Origin: Methanosphaerula palustris E1-9c
GTDB taxonomy: Archaea; Halobacteriota; Methanomicrobia; Methanomicrobiales; Methanospirillaceae
Assembly: GCF_000021965.1 (NCBI RefSeq)
Contig: NC_011832.1
Coordinates: 1,116,001 to 1,180,000 of the forward strand
Direction: 5' to 3'
DNA length: 64,000 nucleotides
The notes under the pieces: generated by a model
The model's input: only the letters and a program-made list of their open reading frames with translations
Told to the model about the DNA's origin: nothing
Database searches by the model: none
Part shown: in pieces, positions 34,481 through 42,704 of the stretch
How the letters are laid out: every line of letters begins with the position of its first letter
Position numbering within the stretch: position 1 is the stretch's first letter
Translations under genes and position numbers: made by a program

Positions 34481-34490
34481 ATCTATATAG
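34481..34490 (+). promoter_or_regulatory. TATA box downstream of the repeat array
   Basis: ATCTATATAG lies about 25 bases before the ATG at 34513. The following bases (GTCAATCCACCTAAG) resemble those after the TATA box at 31493 (GTCAACCCACGTGAG), so the two promoters seem related. Confidence 0.5.
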
Positions 34491-34512
34491 TCAATCCACC
34501 TAAGTTGTCACT

Positions 34513-34977
34513 ATGACGCGAACGAAACATAACCAGGCAATGATGGTGATATTCCTTAACCTCCTAGAGGGAGGGGTTATCTACCTCAACCTTATTGTCC
34601 ATCCGGATGCCAGCCGGGCCTGACCCTGCTTATAACCTGCATTTTTGCTATTGCCGCTGGACTCTCCATATGGTACTCGACAAAGGTCAGAGGTATAATT
34701 TTTACCTGATGCACGGGAACTGCTTTGGGGCAATACCGACGAGCTGGAAATTCCCTTATTCCAACTGCAGATCCTACGAAAATGGCAGAAGAACTATTCG
34801 CGAAAGTGAAGGAGATTGCATGAGATTGAACCTTTCTGAAATTGGTCACTGGACTGACTGGTGCCAGAAAAACAAAAATCGCAGACAATTTCAGCCCAGG
34901 AATTCTTGGGCATTAATACTGGAGAATTCGCGATGGATGCAAAAAAAGATGAAGGTAGCGTGCCATACGTATTGTAA
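34513..34977 (+). pseudogene. decayed small membrane protein gene
   Basis: The frame from 34513 gives MTRTKHNQAMMVIFLNLLEG and then a stop; a one-base shift continues as LTLLITCIFAIAAGLSIWYS, a second membrane helix. Further pieces in shifted frames (KMAEELFAKVKEIA, then TGLTGARKTKIADNFSPGIL, INTGEFAMDAKKDEG) read like one protein with at least three frameshifts or stops. The original family was not recognised. Its promoter with the repeat array looks intact. Confidence 0.5.
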
Positions 34978-35109
34978 TTTCAACAAACCCTGTATCCGCG
35001 ACAGATCATCTCTCCTCCATTGTCGAATACTTTCTGCCAGTCACCCACTCCTCGTTAATGTCCATGAGGATTGCTCCTGCAAGCCTGAGGAGTGAATCTT
35101 CGTTAGTGA

Positions 35110-35260
35110 ACGCACCCACAACGCCGGCCTCCGCTTCATGTTGAAGAGCGGCGTCGACTCCGTCATCGAGAGGTCTCGGGTGGAGGGCACAGGCCGTTCT
35201 GTTATTTCCAGAGATGACCGCCATCGGAAACATCCTGCCGGCATGGTTTCGCCGGCCGGA
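35110..35260 (+). pseudogene. degraded DUF2178-like fragment
   Basis: TTGAAGAGCGGCGTCGACTC and CGTCATCGAG match the intact gene at 36531 (AAGAGAGGTGTCGACTCC, GTCATCGAGG). GAGATGACCGCCATC at 35214-35228 repeats the end of the fragment at 21480, and CATCCTGCCGGCATGG follows. Frames are broken. It suggests repeated duplication and decay of this family in the region. The rest of 34978-35515 has a TATA-like CTTTATATCT near 35318 and no other gene. Confidence 0.45.
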
Positions 35261-35515
35261 TTTGTAGCGTTCTTGGCACGTATCTCCTGAATTTCCATAA
35301 TTCCCGTGAACAGACCTTTATATCTAGGAAATAATAGCAGAACTCATTGGGATGGAGTCCCGTGCGGGGAAGAGTAACAACTGAAACAAAATCAGACTCG
35401 ATCTCTTGAGATACTGACAGCCAACTCATACCTGCTGTTCTGATATCCTCATATGGATCGTCTGTGGCATTGAGCGGATAGCCTTCCAGAACCGGAACAA
35501 CACATGGAGGAAAGA

Positions 35516-35683
35516 ATGATAGAAGTCATTACAATTATCGAGGGCATTGTCATCATCATCATTGGTATCGCCCTCATTCTCGTATCATCTATGCTCATAA
35601 TTCAATTAATTGGGGCTTTCGTGATTCTCATGGGCCTGATCCTTATTGCTAAAGGATTTGTAAAAAAATTCAGAAATCCTTGA
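35516..35683 (+). CDS. very small membrane protein
   Basis: A 55-residue protein, MIEVITIIEGIVIIIIGIAL then LILVSSMLIIQLIGAFVILM and a charged tail ending KGFVKKFRNP. Two hydrophobic segments are separated by a short turn, giving a hairpin in the membrane with the basic C-terminus inside. GGAGG lies five bases before the ATG, which supports real translation. Function unknown; it is among several small membrane proteins in this stretch. Confidence 0.6.
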   Translation: MIEVITIIEGIVIIIIGIALILVSSMLIIQLIGAFVILMGLILIAKGFVKKFRNP

Positions 35684-35769
35684 ACGAAAGGGCTCTGTTG
35701 AAACCGTCTGGTACAATTATTCCATAATAAGGTCAAAACTATAAAAAATATGAATCGTTGTTCCCTGGG

Positions 35770-36053
35770 TTGATGACGAAACCAACCCTGGGGAGCAGCG
35801 GATCGCGATCGCCCGGGGCGCTCATCACCTCGCCAGCCCTCCTCCTTGCGGACGAGCTGTGTACGAATCTAGATAGCCTGACCTCCACCATGCATGGTCC
35901 TCGCCCTCTTCGCTTCGATCAACCGGGACCTCGGCCAGACGGACCTGATGGTCAACCACGAGGAGGCGCATCGGCGTTACTTCAAGCGGGTGGTTCGGCT
36001 GCACGACGGGCGAGTCACGGAGGGGTCTGAAGAGGTGTCGGATACCGTTGGAT
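35770..36053 (+). pseudogene. C-terminal remnant of a MacB/LolD-type ABC ATPase
   Basis: GEQRIAIARG is a damaged ABC signature, followed after a frameshift by ALITSPALLLADELCTNLDS, which corresponds to the Walker B region LLLADEPTGNLD. A further shift gives LALFASINRDLGQTDLMVNH, then RVVRLHDGRVTEG, the normal ATPase tail. The Walker A half is missing and the catalytic glutamate region is altered, so it cannot be active. Confidence 0.65.
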
Positions 36054-36234
36054 GAGGCCGGTTGAGGTGCTTGTTCCTGGAGAGGTTTCGTGAAACTGAT
36101 GAAGAATAAATCCCGTTCTCTTTTTCATATGAAAAACTTCAATCTTAAAAAATGGTAAGTTCTAATACCAAAATGTAACTAATTGGTTACATGCACTCTC
36201 GCAAAAACAGAACCATAAAAGGGAGCATCCCCTC

Positions 36235-36516
36235 ATGAACGGCATTCCCCCTGCATTCAGGAACGGCCGTTTCATCGTCACGCTCACTGCAGCCCTCTGT
36301 CTGATCCTGCTCGCCATCGTCCTGAAGAATGTTCTCCACGTCCCGGCAACCCAGCTCTCGTCCGACATGATCCTGTACATCATCCTCTATACGGGCTTCA
36401 TCGTCTCGTTCCAGTTCACGGACAATGCGCTGCCCATTTCGTCCACGCAGACAAAGATCTGGACCGCCGTAAGTATCCTGATGACCCTTGGAATCATCGC
36501 GGTCTACGCTATCTGA
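36235..36516 (+). CDS. small three-helix membrane protein
   Basis: A 93-residue protein with three hydrophobic segments: FIVTLTAALCLILLAIVLKN, MILYIILYTGFIVSFQFTD and IWTAVSILMTLGIIAVYAI. No family recognised. It is followed after 14 bases by the DUF2178-type gene, which overlaps an Xre regulator, so the three likely form one operon, a common pattern in which a membrane pair is governed by a small regulator. Confidence 0.65.
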   Translation: MNGIPPAFRNGRFIVTLTAALCLILLAIVLKNVLHVPATQLSSDMILYIILYTGFIVSFQFTDNALPISSTQTKIWTAVSILMTLGIIAVYAI

Positions 36517-36530
36517 ACGGAGAGTCTCTT

Positions 36531-36923
36531 ATGCGGAAAAATCATGCCACCATAGTTGGGATCGTGGTCTTCATCGCCATGTGTGCCGGCATAATGTATG
36601 GAGTGCGGTCAGGCAACGCGGCGGTCTCCGTCTTTTCGTTCCTCGCCGGTGCTGTCCTTATTTCCCTGCTGAAGAGAGGTGTCGACTCCGTCATCGAGGA
36701 CGAGTGGACCAGGCTCGTTGAACAGAAGACCGCAAACCTGACCCTGAACGTCACATCAATCCTCTTCGCGATCATCGGTCTCGTCCTCATCACCATCAGC
36801 GGCCCTGGCCAGAACTTCGACCAGGCCGTCTTCGCTATCGCAGGTTTTCTCATCACCCTCGCCATCGTTCATATCGCGACCACCATCTATTACTCTCACA
36901 CCCTCCGTGGGAACGGGCCATGA
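36531..36923 (+). CDS. DUF2178-type membrane protein
   Basis: A 130-residue protein with four hydrophobic segments (ATIVGIVVFIAMCAGIMYGV, AVSVFSFLAGAVLISLLKRG, LTLNVTSILFAIIGLVLITI, AVFAIAGFLITLAIVHIATT) and the charged loop VDSVIEDEWTRLVEQKTA, which is typical of DUF2178. Proteins of this family are usually coded beside a small Xre/YozG regulator, as here. Function unknown. It is the intact relative of the fragments at 21.5, 31.2 and 35.2 kb. Confidence 0.78.
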   Translation: MRKNHATIVGIVVFIAMCAGIMYGVRSGNAAVSVFSFLAGAVLISLLKRGVDSVIEDEWTRLVEQKTANLTLNVTSILFAIIGLVLITISGPGQNFDQAVFAIAGFLITLAIVHIATTIYYSHTLRGNGP

Positions 36924-37120
36924 AGAACAACCTCAGAATCTTCCGGACGGTCAACAACCTGACACAGGAAAAACTGGCAGAAAAACTCGGGGTCACAAGA
37001 CACGCCATCATCGCGATCGAGAACGAGCGTTATGACCCTTCTCTCAGTCTCGCCTACCGGATCTCCGACCTGTTCGGTGTGCTGATCGAGGATATTTTTA
37101 TCCATGAAAAAATGGAGTGA
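36920..37120 (+). CDS. Xre-family helix-turn-helix regulator (YozG-like)
   Basis: A 66-residue Cro/CI-type regulator that is nearly all DNA-binding domain: MKNNLRIFRTVNNLTQEKLA, EKLGVTRHAIIAIENERYDP, SLSLAYRISDLFGVLIEDIF. It overlaps the DUF2178-type gene by four bases (ATGA) and probably represses its own operon. It is the only recognisable free DNA-binding protein close to the large regulon to the right, but there is no direct evidence that it acts there. Confidence 0.9.
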   Translation: MKNNLRIFRTVNNLTQEKLAEKLGVTRHAIIAIENERYDPSLSLAYRISDLFGVLIEDIFIHEKME

Positions 37121-37224
37121 TGCTTCCCCTCAAATCCTGCGGAATTAGGGTCTTTCATGTCGGCCCATCTCATCGATCATTCTCAACGAAGCCATAATTC
37201 ATAACATATATTAATAAGGTGCGT

Positions 37225-37245
37225 CACCATCACTCCATGATGGTG
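37225..37245. promoter_or_regulatory. perfect inverted repeat near a TATA box
   Basis: CACCATCA (37225-37232) and TGATGGTG (37238-37245) form a perfect eight-base dyad with a five-base centre, about 10 bases after a TATA-like CATATATTAATAA. It could be an operator for the transporter gene at 37397, although some 150 bases separate them. Confidence 0.4.
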
Positions 37246-37396
37246 CTTGCAGGAAGTGAATACATCAACATCTATGATGGATGGTTCATTCTTCGCGATG
37301 AAAAAGGTGGATTTTCATGACATGATGAGGAGGAATGAGTATTCCTACCGTGTACATCACTCTGGAAATCCACGCATCTGATCATAAGGGAGGTAG

Positions 37397-37990
37397 ATGA
37401 TGGGATATCTTGATGATACAAGCAGGAATAATCTATTTATTAATGATAATTCCGCAAATCCGGCACCGCTCGGGCTCTGTGCATTCGGCATGACGACATT
37501 GTTGTTGAGTTTTCACAATGTGGGAATAACTGCACTCACCAGCACGATCTTCGCGATGGCTCTCTTATATGGGGGACTGGCGCAGGTCATCGTGGGGACG
37601 ATGGAATGGAGGAAAAGTAACACGTTCGGCCTTCTGACATTCGGGAGTTTCGGCTTTTTCTGGATCACCTTCGCCACGCTGCTCATACTTCCAACACTGG
37701 GTCTGGCAAAAGCTCCTGGACCCATTGAAATGGCCCTCTTTCTAGGGGTATGGGATATTCTGGCAATCGGACTCTTTATCTGTTCACTCAAGATGGATAA
37801 GGTGTTGCAGATCACCCTCCTTGCTCTTGTGGTGACGTTTATCCTGCTGATGGCAGCTCAGATCACCGCCAGTAGCACAATTCTCACCCTGGGTGGAGCA
37901 GTTGGAATCATAACAGGTGCTCTTGCACTCTACCTGGGCCTTGGCCAGGTCATCAATGAGGTCTATGGGAGAAAAGTGGTTCCAGTCTGA
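37397..37990 (+). CDS. satP: acetate/succinate transporter, GPR1/FUN34/YaaH family
   Basis: A 197-residue channel-like transporter with the family signature NPAPLGLCAFGMTTLLLS at about residues 21-38 and six hydrophobic segments (for example ALLYGGLAQVIVGTMEW, FGSFGFFWITFATLLILP, TILTLGGAVGIITGALALYL). Members carry acetate or other short carboxylic acids across the membrane. In a methanogen of this order, acetate is taken up as a carbon source. GGGAGGTAG precedes the two adjacent ATG codons. Monocistronic. Confidence 0.9.
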   Translation: MMGYLDDTSRNNLFINDNSANPAPLGLCAFGMTTLLLSFHNVGITALTSTIFAMALLYGGLAQVIVGTMEWRKSNTFGLLTFGSFGFFWITFATLLILPTLGLAKAPGPIEMALFLGVWDILAIGLFICSLKMDKVLQITLLALVVTFILLMAAQITASSTILTLGGAVGIITGALALYLGLGQVINEVYGRKVVPV

Positions 37991-38199
37991 ACCATTTTTG
38001 GATACCTGTATATTTCAATCTTCAGTCCTGCCCCTGTTTTGTGAGGCCATGGAGGACAGAGTGAGAGAATAGTGGGCATGATTTCTGCTCAGATCCTGAT
38101 GATCAATCAAACAACAAGGGCGATTGATAGATTGAGTGGATGACTGGTTCTGGAAATTCTCATCCAGGACCAAAAAATCCTCGCTGGAGTATTGATTAT

Positions 38200-39012
38200 T
38201 TACTTTTCAGCCACGACAAAGATGGTATTGTACACATTCTCTATTCCCCTGACTGTTGCATGTTTATTCAGTTCGGTCTGGATCTCCTCATGTGCAGATC
38301 TCTTCAGGTTCTTTGGGACATTCGACAGAAAGGTTCCGCTGGTACTTGCCTCGACATCTTCAAGACATTTGAGAGGACTTTCAAAGTAACGTGGATCTTT
38401 TTCTGTGGTGATATCCAGTATGGAATAGCCGGTAGCATGTAACAGGGAGACCATCTCCAGCACATTGACCGGTTTGCTCGATGCCCTCCCTTGTTGTGCA
38501 GACCTCGCATACTTTGGCTGTGTAAGAATCCTATCGGCGATGATCGTAACGGTGTGTGGCTGATCCCTGTTTCCCGTTGTGATCCCCAGAAGCCCTCCGG
38601 GTTTGAGGACCCGATAAATCTGGGAGAGGGCATCTTTTTTGTTATCAATCCAGTGGAACACAATATTGAGGTAGACAATATCAAAGCTGTTGTTTTGGAA
38701 GTGATACAGGGAATTCGCATCCCCAATTTCCAGAGAAATATTTGATCTGGGTGAGTCCGGAACATTTCTTCTGGCAATCTCTATTCGTTCTTTGGATGGA
38801 TCGATACCGATGACCTGTCCGGTATCACCAACGATCTTTGCCACACGGGATGTCAGCCGGCCGGTTCCGCATCCGATGTCCAGTACGGTCTGTCCTTTCT
38901 TCACGCCCAGGTTTGCAATGAGTGTGAGCCCGTTATTGTACTGACCCTCACTGACCTGGTCGTAGCGTTCAGCGAGTTCGATGGTATCATGGTGTGCTAT
39001 GCTTTTTATCAT
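38200..39012 (-). CDS. class I SAM methyltransferase, paralog 1
   Basis: A 270-residue methyltransferase, first of five in the 38-52 kb stretch. N-terminal lead DTIELAERYDQVSEGQYNNG, SAM motif VLDIGCGTGRLTSR (about residues 43-56), acidic loop GIDPSKERIE, motif ...DIVYLNIVFHWI, and KPGGLLGITTGN. Three other minus-strand copies share the LAERYD(Q)xSxxQ(Y/F)xNG lead. The overall form is UbiE/arsenite-methyltransferase-like, but the cysteines needed for arsenite methylation were not recognised. A CAGCAATACCTG operator-like site lies 87 bases upstream, with a TATA box ATTTATAA beyond it. Confidence 0.88.
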   Translation of the reverse strand: MIKSIAHHDTIELAERYDQVSEGQYNNGLTLIANLGVKKGQTVLDIGCGTGRLTSRVAKIVGDTGQVIGIDPSKERIEIARRNVPDSPRSNISLEIGDANSLYHFQNNSFDIVYLNIVFHWIDNKKDALSQIYRVLKPGGLLGITTGNRDQPHTVTIIADRILTQPKYARSAQQGRASSKPVNVLEMVSLLHATGYSILDITTEKDPRYFESPLKCLEDVEASTSGTFLSNVPKNLKRSAHEEIQTELNKHATVRGIENVYNTIFVVAEK

Positions 39013-39098
39013 GGATTCACCCCTGGTTTTTCTGGACCAGACGGTTCATGGGATTATGGATAGTATCTTGGCATGAAGGTGGATTATCCCATGGAATC

Positions 39099-39110
39099 CA
39101 GCAATACCTG
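39099..39110 (-). promoter_or_regulatory. CAGYAANTAYTG site I
   Basis: CAGCAATACCTG, flanked by AATC and CCCC as in other copies, 87 bases before the methyltransferase start at 39012; minus-strand TATA box ATTTATAATG lies just upstream. Confidence 0.55.
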
Positions 39111-39213
39111 CCCCATTCATTATAAATTGGAAACAGATTTGGTGTCCCGATCCAGGCATCTGCTCTGGGCCCGGAGAACATCTCTGACTTCCACGGTTAT
39201 TCATTCGGTTGTA

Positions 39214-39978
39214 TTAATTTTTTATGGTGAACCTGTAGGAGGTGAAGACCAGCATGATCACGGTAAAAGCGATCATGATGCAGAGATCCAGCCCCATCGG
39301 AAACTGCCCTCCTCTGAGAATCACCTGTCGCATCGCGTCGACCCCATAGGTCATCGGGTCCAGGTCACTGACGATCTGCAACCAGCGAGGTGCGTTGGTC
39401 AGCGGAAAGAGGGCCCCGCTCAAAAAAAACGTCGGCATGATGACAAAACTCATGATGGTCTGAAATCCTTCATAACTCTCGATGACAGAGGCAATGGAGA
39501 GGCCAAAGCCGTCAAACCCGAGGGAGATGAGCAGCATGAGCGGGAGGACGAGCACGATCTGGAGCGGTGTCAGTGAGATTCCCACGAAGACCGAGAGCAA
39601 GAGCAGGATGGTCCCCTGGATCATCGCGTTGGTTCCCCCTCCCAGTGCCTTTCCCATCACAATGGATGTCCAGGAGATAGGTGCTACGAGGATCTCTTTT
39701 AAGAATCCGAACTCCCGGTCCCAGATGATCGAGATGCCGGATCGCATGGATGTGAAGAGCAGGGTCATCCCGATGATTCCCGGGAAGATGAAGGCATTGT
39801 AACTGGTATTGATGGCTCCGGTCCGCAGGTTGATACCCATCCCCCCGCCGAAGACGATGAGCCAGAGTACCGGTGTTACCATGGTGCTGGCAAACTGGGT
39901 TCGCTCCCGGTAGAACTTGGTGAGTTCCCGCAGCCAGATGGTGTAGGTGGCTTTCAGTTGTTTTCGGAGTGTTCTCAT
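39214..39978 (-). CDS. ABC-2 type export permease (DrrB-like)
   Basis: A 254-residue ABC-2 membrane subunit with about six helices: TQFASTMVTPVLWLIVFGGG, FIFPGIIGMTLLFTSMRSGI, LQIVLVLPLMLLISLGFDGF, TIMSFVIMPTFFLSGALFPL, and the family motif MTYGVDAMRQVILRG near the C-terminus. It pairs with the ATPase gene directly upstream, overlapping it by four bases. Such pairs export hydrophobic small molecules or drugs. There is no CAGYAANTAYTG site directly before the pair, so it is probably cotranscribed with the gene at 41082. Confidence 0.9.
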   Translation of the reverse strand: MRTLRKQLKATYTIWLRELTKFYRERTQFASTMVTPVLWLIVFGGGMGINLRTGAINTSYNAFIFPGIIGMTLLFTSMRSGISIIWDREFGFLKEILVAPISWTSIVMGKALGGGTNAMIQGTILLLLSVFVGISLTPLQIVLVLPLMLLISLGFDGFGLSIASVIESYEGFQTIMSFVIMPTFFLSGALFPLTNAPRWLQIVSDLDPMTYGVDAMRQVILRGGQFPMGLDLCIMIAFTVIMLVFTSYRFTIKN

Positions 39979-40979
39979 CGCCCCCTCCTCTTTTCGTCCC
40001 GTGCTTTGCGCTTGTACTTTTTCAGAAAATTATCTCCGTCCTCTTCCCGGATCTCCTTGCTGGTGTGGTACAGGAAGACATCGTTCAAGGACGGTTCCTC
40101 GATCACGATCGAATCCACTTCGATTCCGAGGTCTCTGGCAAGGTTCACAATTTTTGGTGCGTTCTCCTGCCCGTTCCTCACACTTATCTGCAGGGAGGAG
40201 TCACCTGTGGTGATTCCAAGGACATACGCCTGGCCGGCAAGTCCGTGGGCGAGGGCTTCAGGCTGTGCCGTTCTGACGGTGACCACATCCTCCTCAAGGA
40301 GATTCTTGAGTTTTTCCGGTGAATCCCGCACCTTGATCACTCCATGGTCGATGATTGCGATGTCATCGCAGAGCTGATCGGCTTCCTCCATATAGTGTGT
40401 CGTCATGACGATGGTCAGGTTCTCCCTCTTTGTCCTGGTCAGGTTCTGAATATAATCCCAGATGTGCTCCCGTGTCTGGGGGTCGAGACCGACGGTCGGT
40501 TCATCGAGGAAGAGAACCTCCGGGTGGTGCAGGAGTCCGCGTGCCATCTCGAGCCGGCGGATCATCCCCCCCGAATAGGTCCGGACAAGGGAATCGGCCC
40601 GGTCTTCCAGTTCGAGGAGTTGAAGCACTTCATCGATCCGATCCTCGATGGTCTCATTCGGGACATCGTAGAGCATGGCGTGGAAACGCAAATTTTCCCG
40701 GCCAGTGAGTCGGTCGTCGACACTGATACTCTGAAATACGATCCCGATGCTCTGGCGAACCATTTCGGATTCCCTGATGATATCGTATCCATTGACACGG
40801 GCCGATCCCGATGTCGGACTGGCGACCGTACAGAGCATGGGCAGGAGTGTGCTCTTCCCGGCACCGTTTGGACCGAGCAGGCCGAAGATCTGCCCTTTCT
40901 GTATTCTTATATTCAGACCGTCGACTGCGGTCAGGTCGCCGAATTTCTTGGTAAGATTTTCTGTTTCAACAGCATACAT
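39975..40979 (-). CDS. ABC exporter ATPase (DrrA-like)
   Basis: A 334-residue ATPase: Walker A GPNGAGKST (about residues 36-44), the signature YSGGMIRRLEMARG, Walker B VLFLDEPTVGLDPQ and the switch histidine in MTTHYMEEAD. The extra C-terminal domain (about residues 220-334) ending in a basic tail KKYKRKARDEKRRGR is typical of daunorubicin-resistance-type exporters. It energises the ABC-2 permease coded downstream. Export of a product or toxic intermediate made by the surrounding pathway is an inference. Confidence 0.92.
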   Translation of the reverse strand: MYAVETENLTKKFGDLTAVDGLNIRIQKGQIFGLLGPNGAGKSTLLPMLCTVASPTSGSARVNGYDIIRESEMVRQSIGIVFQSISVDDRLTGRENLRFHAMLYDVPNETIEDRIDEVLQLLELEDRADSLVRTYSGGMIRRLEMARGLLHHPEVLFLDEPTVGLDPQTREHIWDYIQNLTRTKRENLTIVMTTHYMEEADQLCDDIAIIDHGVIKVRDSPEKLKNLLEEDVVTVRTAQPEALAHGLAGQAYVLGITTGDSSLQISVRNGQENAPKIVNLARDLGIEVDSIVIEEPSLNDVFLYHTSKEIREEDGDNFLKKYKRKARDEKRRGR

Positions 40980-41081
40980 AGTATCATCTCCTTATCTCAA
41001 ACCAAAATGACATTCTCTTCAATGTCATTCAAAAAAGAATCCAGGATTTGGGGAGATTTCCTGGAATCTGGTGATATGCTG

Positions 41082-41666
41082 TCAATCCTTGGTGAAAGGT
41101 TTTGCAAGGATCTCGAGGACGTGGAAATCGAAGAAATTGTTTGTATGTGCCGGCAGAACGACAAGTGCCGTATCGGCGCCTCTGCCGGTCGCCCCGGTTC
41201 CACCGACCACGATGGTCTTTTCCAGGGTGATGGCACCGCTATCCAGGGCCATGATACCAATCTCGACTCCCACTTTCGTCCCCGGGGAGAAGAGCGTCTT
41301 TAACGATTCGGCCAGAATCTCACTGTGAGAGATTCCAGAAAACCTCTCGGTGAAACTCTTCTCAAGTCCTGAGAGGGCATGAGTATGACGAATCACGCGG
41401 CCACCCAGCCTCTTGATCTTCTTCTCATTCGCAGGATCGAATTCCCAGACCCCCGGCGTCTTCGAACCTGGCTTTGTGGAAATGATCACCAGGTTGGTCT
41501 TTTTCCCCAACGCCTGAGCGAACGTCACTCCGGTTGCACCGCTTGTGCTGGCAACAACGACATTTTTGATATCTCCCTCTTTCAGTCTCTCGTCGACGAT
41601 GGCGAGGACCGCTTCGGTGTTCCCGCTCCCGCTGTGTTCAAAATATGTTATTGATTTTGTAGCCAT
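41082..41666 (-). CDS. stand-alone pyruvate kinase C-terminal-like domain protein
   Basis: A 194-residue protein that matches the alpha/beta C-terminal (regulatory) domain of pyruvate kinase without the catalytic barrel: SITYFEHSGSGNTEAVLAIV, VVVASTSGATGVTFAQALG, LVIISTKPGSKTPGVWEFDP and KTIVVGGTGATGRGADTALV. Such free-standing domains are widespread in methanogens and of unknown function, perhaps binding phosphorylated ligands. The ATG at 41666 has AGAGG upstream. A near-perfect palindromic operator-like site, CAGCAAGTACTG, is 76 bases upstream, with TTTAATAAAG beyond it as TATA box. Confidence 0.8.
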   Translation of the reverse strand: MATKSITYFEHSGSGNTEAVLAIVDERLKEGDIKNVVVASTSGATGVTFAQALGKKTNLVIISTKPGSKTPGVWEFDPANEKKIKRLGGRVIRHTHALSGLEKSFTERFSGISHSEILAESLKTLFSPGTKVGVEIGIMALDSGAITLEKTIVVGGTGATGRGADTALVVLPAHTNNFFDFHVLEILAKPFTKD

Positions 41667-41741
41667 TTCCAAAACCTCTTTTAATTTTTTGGTACCTACT
41701 CTTGAAATGTAGAACCGTAGAATCAAAAGAGATGAGTCAAT

Positions 41742-41753
41742 CAGCAAGTACTG
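41742..41753 (-). promoter_or_regulatory. CAGYAANTAYTG site H
   Basis: CAGCAAGTACTG, among the most symmetric copies (CAG/CTG arms), 76 bases before the start at 41666, directly after a minus-strand TATA box TTTAATAAAG. Confidence 0.6.
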
Positions 41754-41822
41754 CCGGCTTTATTAAAAAAACGTAGTATCTGGGCTGGCACACCTGTCGA
41801 TCGTTCCTGAGAAGAGTATCTG

Positions 41823-42626
41823 TTAGCCGGGCTTTTCTGCGATGATCAGAACCCTGCTCCGTTTCATGAAAATACCGGTACTGGTCTGAAGTTCTGACAA
41901 TTTCTTTGTAATTTCTAACCTGACCTGATCGCGGTGTTCTTCTGGCACCTCCGAGAGATAATTTCCAAAATGGCTCGATTCTGCAGCGTCGATTATCGCC
42001 TGCGCAGAATCATAGCGTTCTGGATTTTTGATATATTTCACCTTCTGTATCCAGAATCCCGTATACCTAAGCAACGATTCAAGTTCTGCCGGCGTGATTC
42101 CATCATCATCTTGGGAATGAACGCCGTACTTTCCCAGTACCTCATGGGTGATGGTCCTCAGGATACTGGGAGAAGTCTGATCCGGATCTGACAGACCGAT
42201 CTTTCCCCCAGGTTTTAGAATCCGGCGGACCTGGGTCAGTGCTGATTCCTGTCCCTTGTGGTCTTTGATATGATGGAATGCAGAATTCAGGTACACTGCA
42301 TCAAAACTGTTATCTGGAAAATTTCCGAGACTCAGGTCACTACCCACACGGAATGATAACTGAGGAAACAATCTTGATTTTTCCAACGCGAGTTTGATCC
42401 GGTGATCTGAAGGATCCAGCCCGACGACAAATCCGGTCTTACCGGTAATTTCAGCGACATGTCTCGCGAGACGGCCGGTCCCGCATCCGAGATCGAGGAC
42501 ACGATCCCCATTATTGATCCTCAGTTCTGTTATGAGGTGGATACCGTTTTCATACTGGGCATCACTGGTCTGATCATAGTGCTCTGCCAGGTCCTGGGTA
42601 TCAGATGGTGCGATGCTTTTGGTCAT
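41823..42626 (-). CDS. class I SAM methyltransferase, paralog 2
   Basis: A 267-residue paralog. Lead DTQDLAEHYDQTSDAQYENG, SAM motif VLDLGCGTGRLARHV, GLDPSDHRIK, DAVYLNSAFHHI and KPGGKIGLSDPD. The C-terminal part (SHFGNYLSEVPEEHRDQVRL) is also shared with paralog 3, so the two are closer to each other than to paralog 1. The substrate is unknown. The ATG at 42626 (MTKSIAPSD) fits the other copies better than the ATG at 42647. A CAGCAAGATTTG site lies 79 bases upstream. Confidence 0.87.
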   Translation of the reverse strand: MTKSIAPSDTQDLAEHYDQTSDAQYENGIHLITELRINNGDRVLDLGCGTGRLARHVAEITGKTGFVVGLDPSDHRIKLALEKSRLFPQLSFRVGSDLSLGNFPDNSFDAVYLNSAFHHIKDHKGQESALTQVRRILKPGGKIGLSDPDQTSPSILRTITHEVLGKYGVHSQDDDGITPAELESLLRYTGFWIQKVKYIKNPERYDSAQAIIDAAESSHFGNYLSEVPEEHRDQVRLEITKKLSELQTSTGIFMKRSRVLIIAEKPG

Positions 42627-42704
42627 GATAATACTACATTCCTCCATTGATCATCCTTACATCTCCATACTCTCTGTTTCCTTCAGGTATCAGACCATAC
42701 AAAT

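Noticed and set aside
38200-41000. Arsenic resistance or arsenite methylation as the theme of the methyltransferase genes
   Set aside because: No ArsR, arsenite pump or clear arsenite-binding cysteine set was seen in the paralogs.
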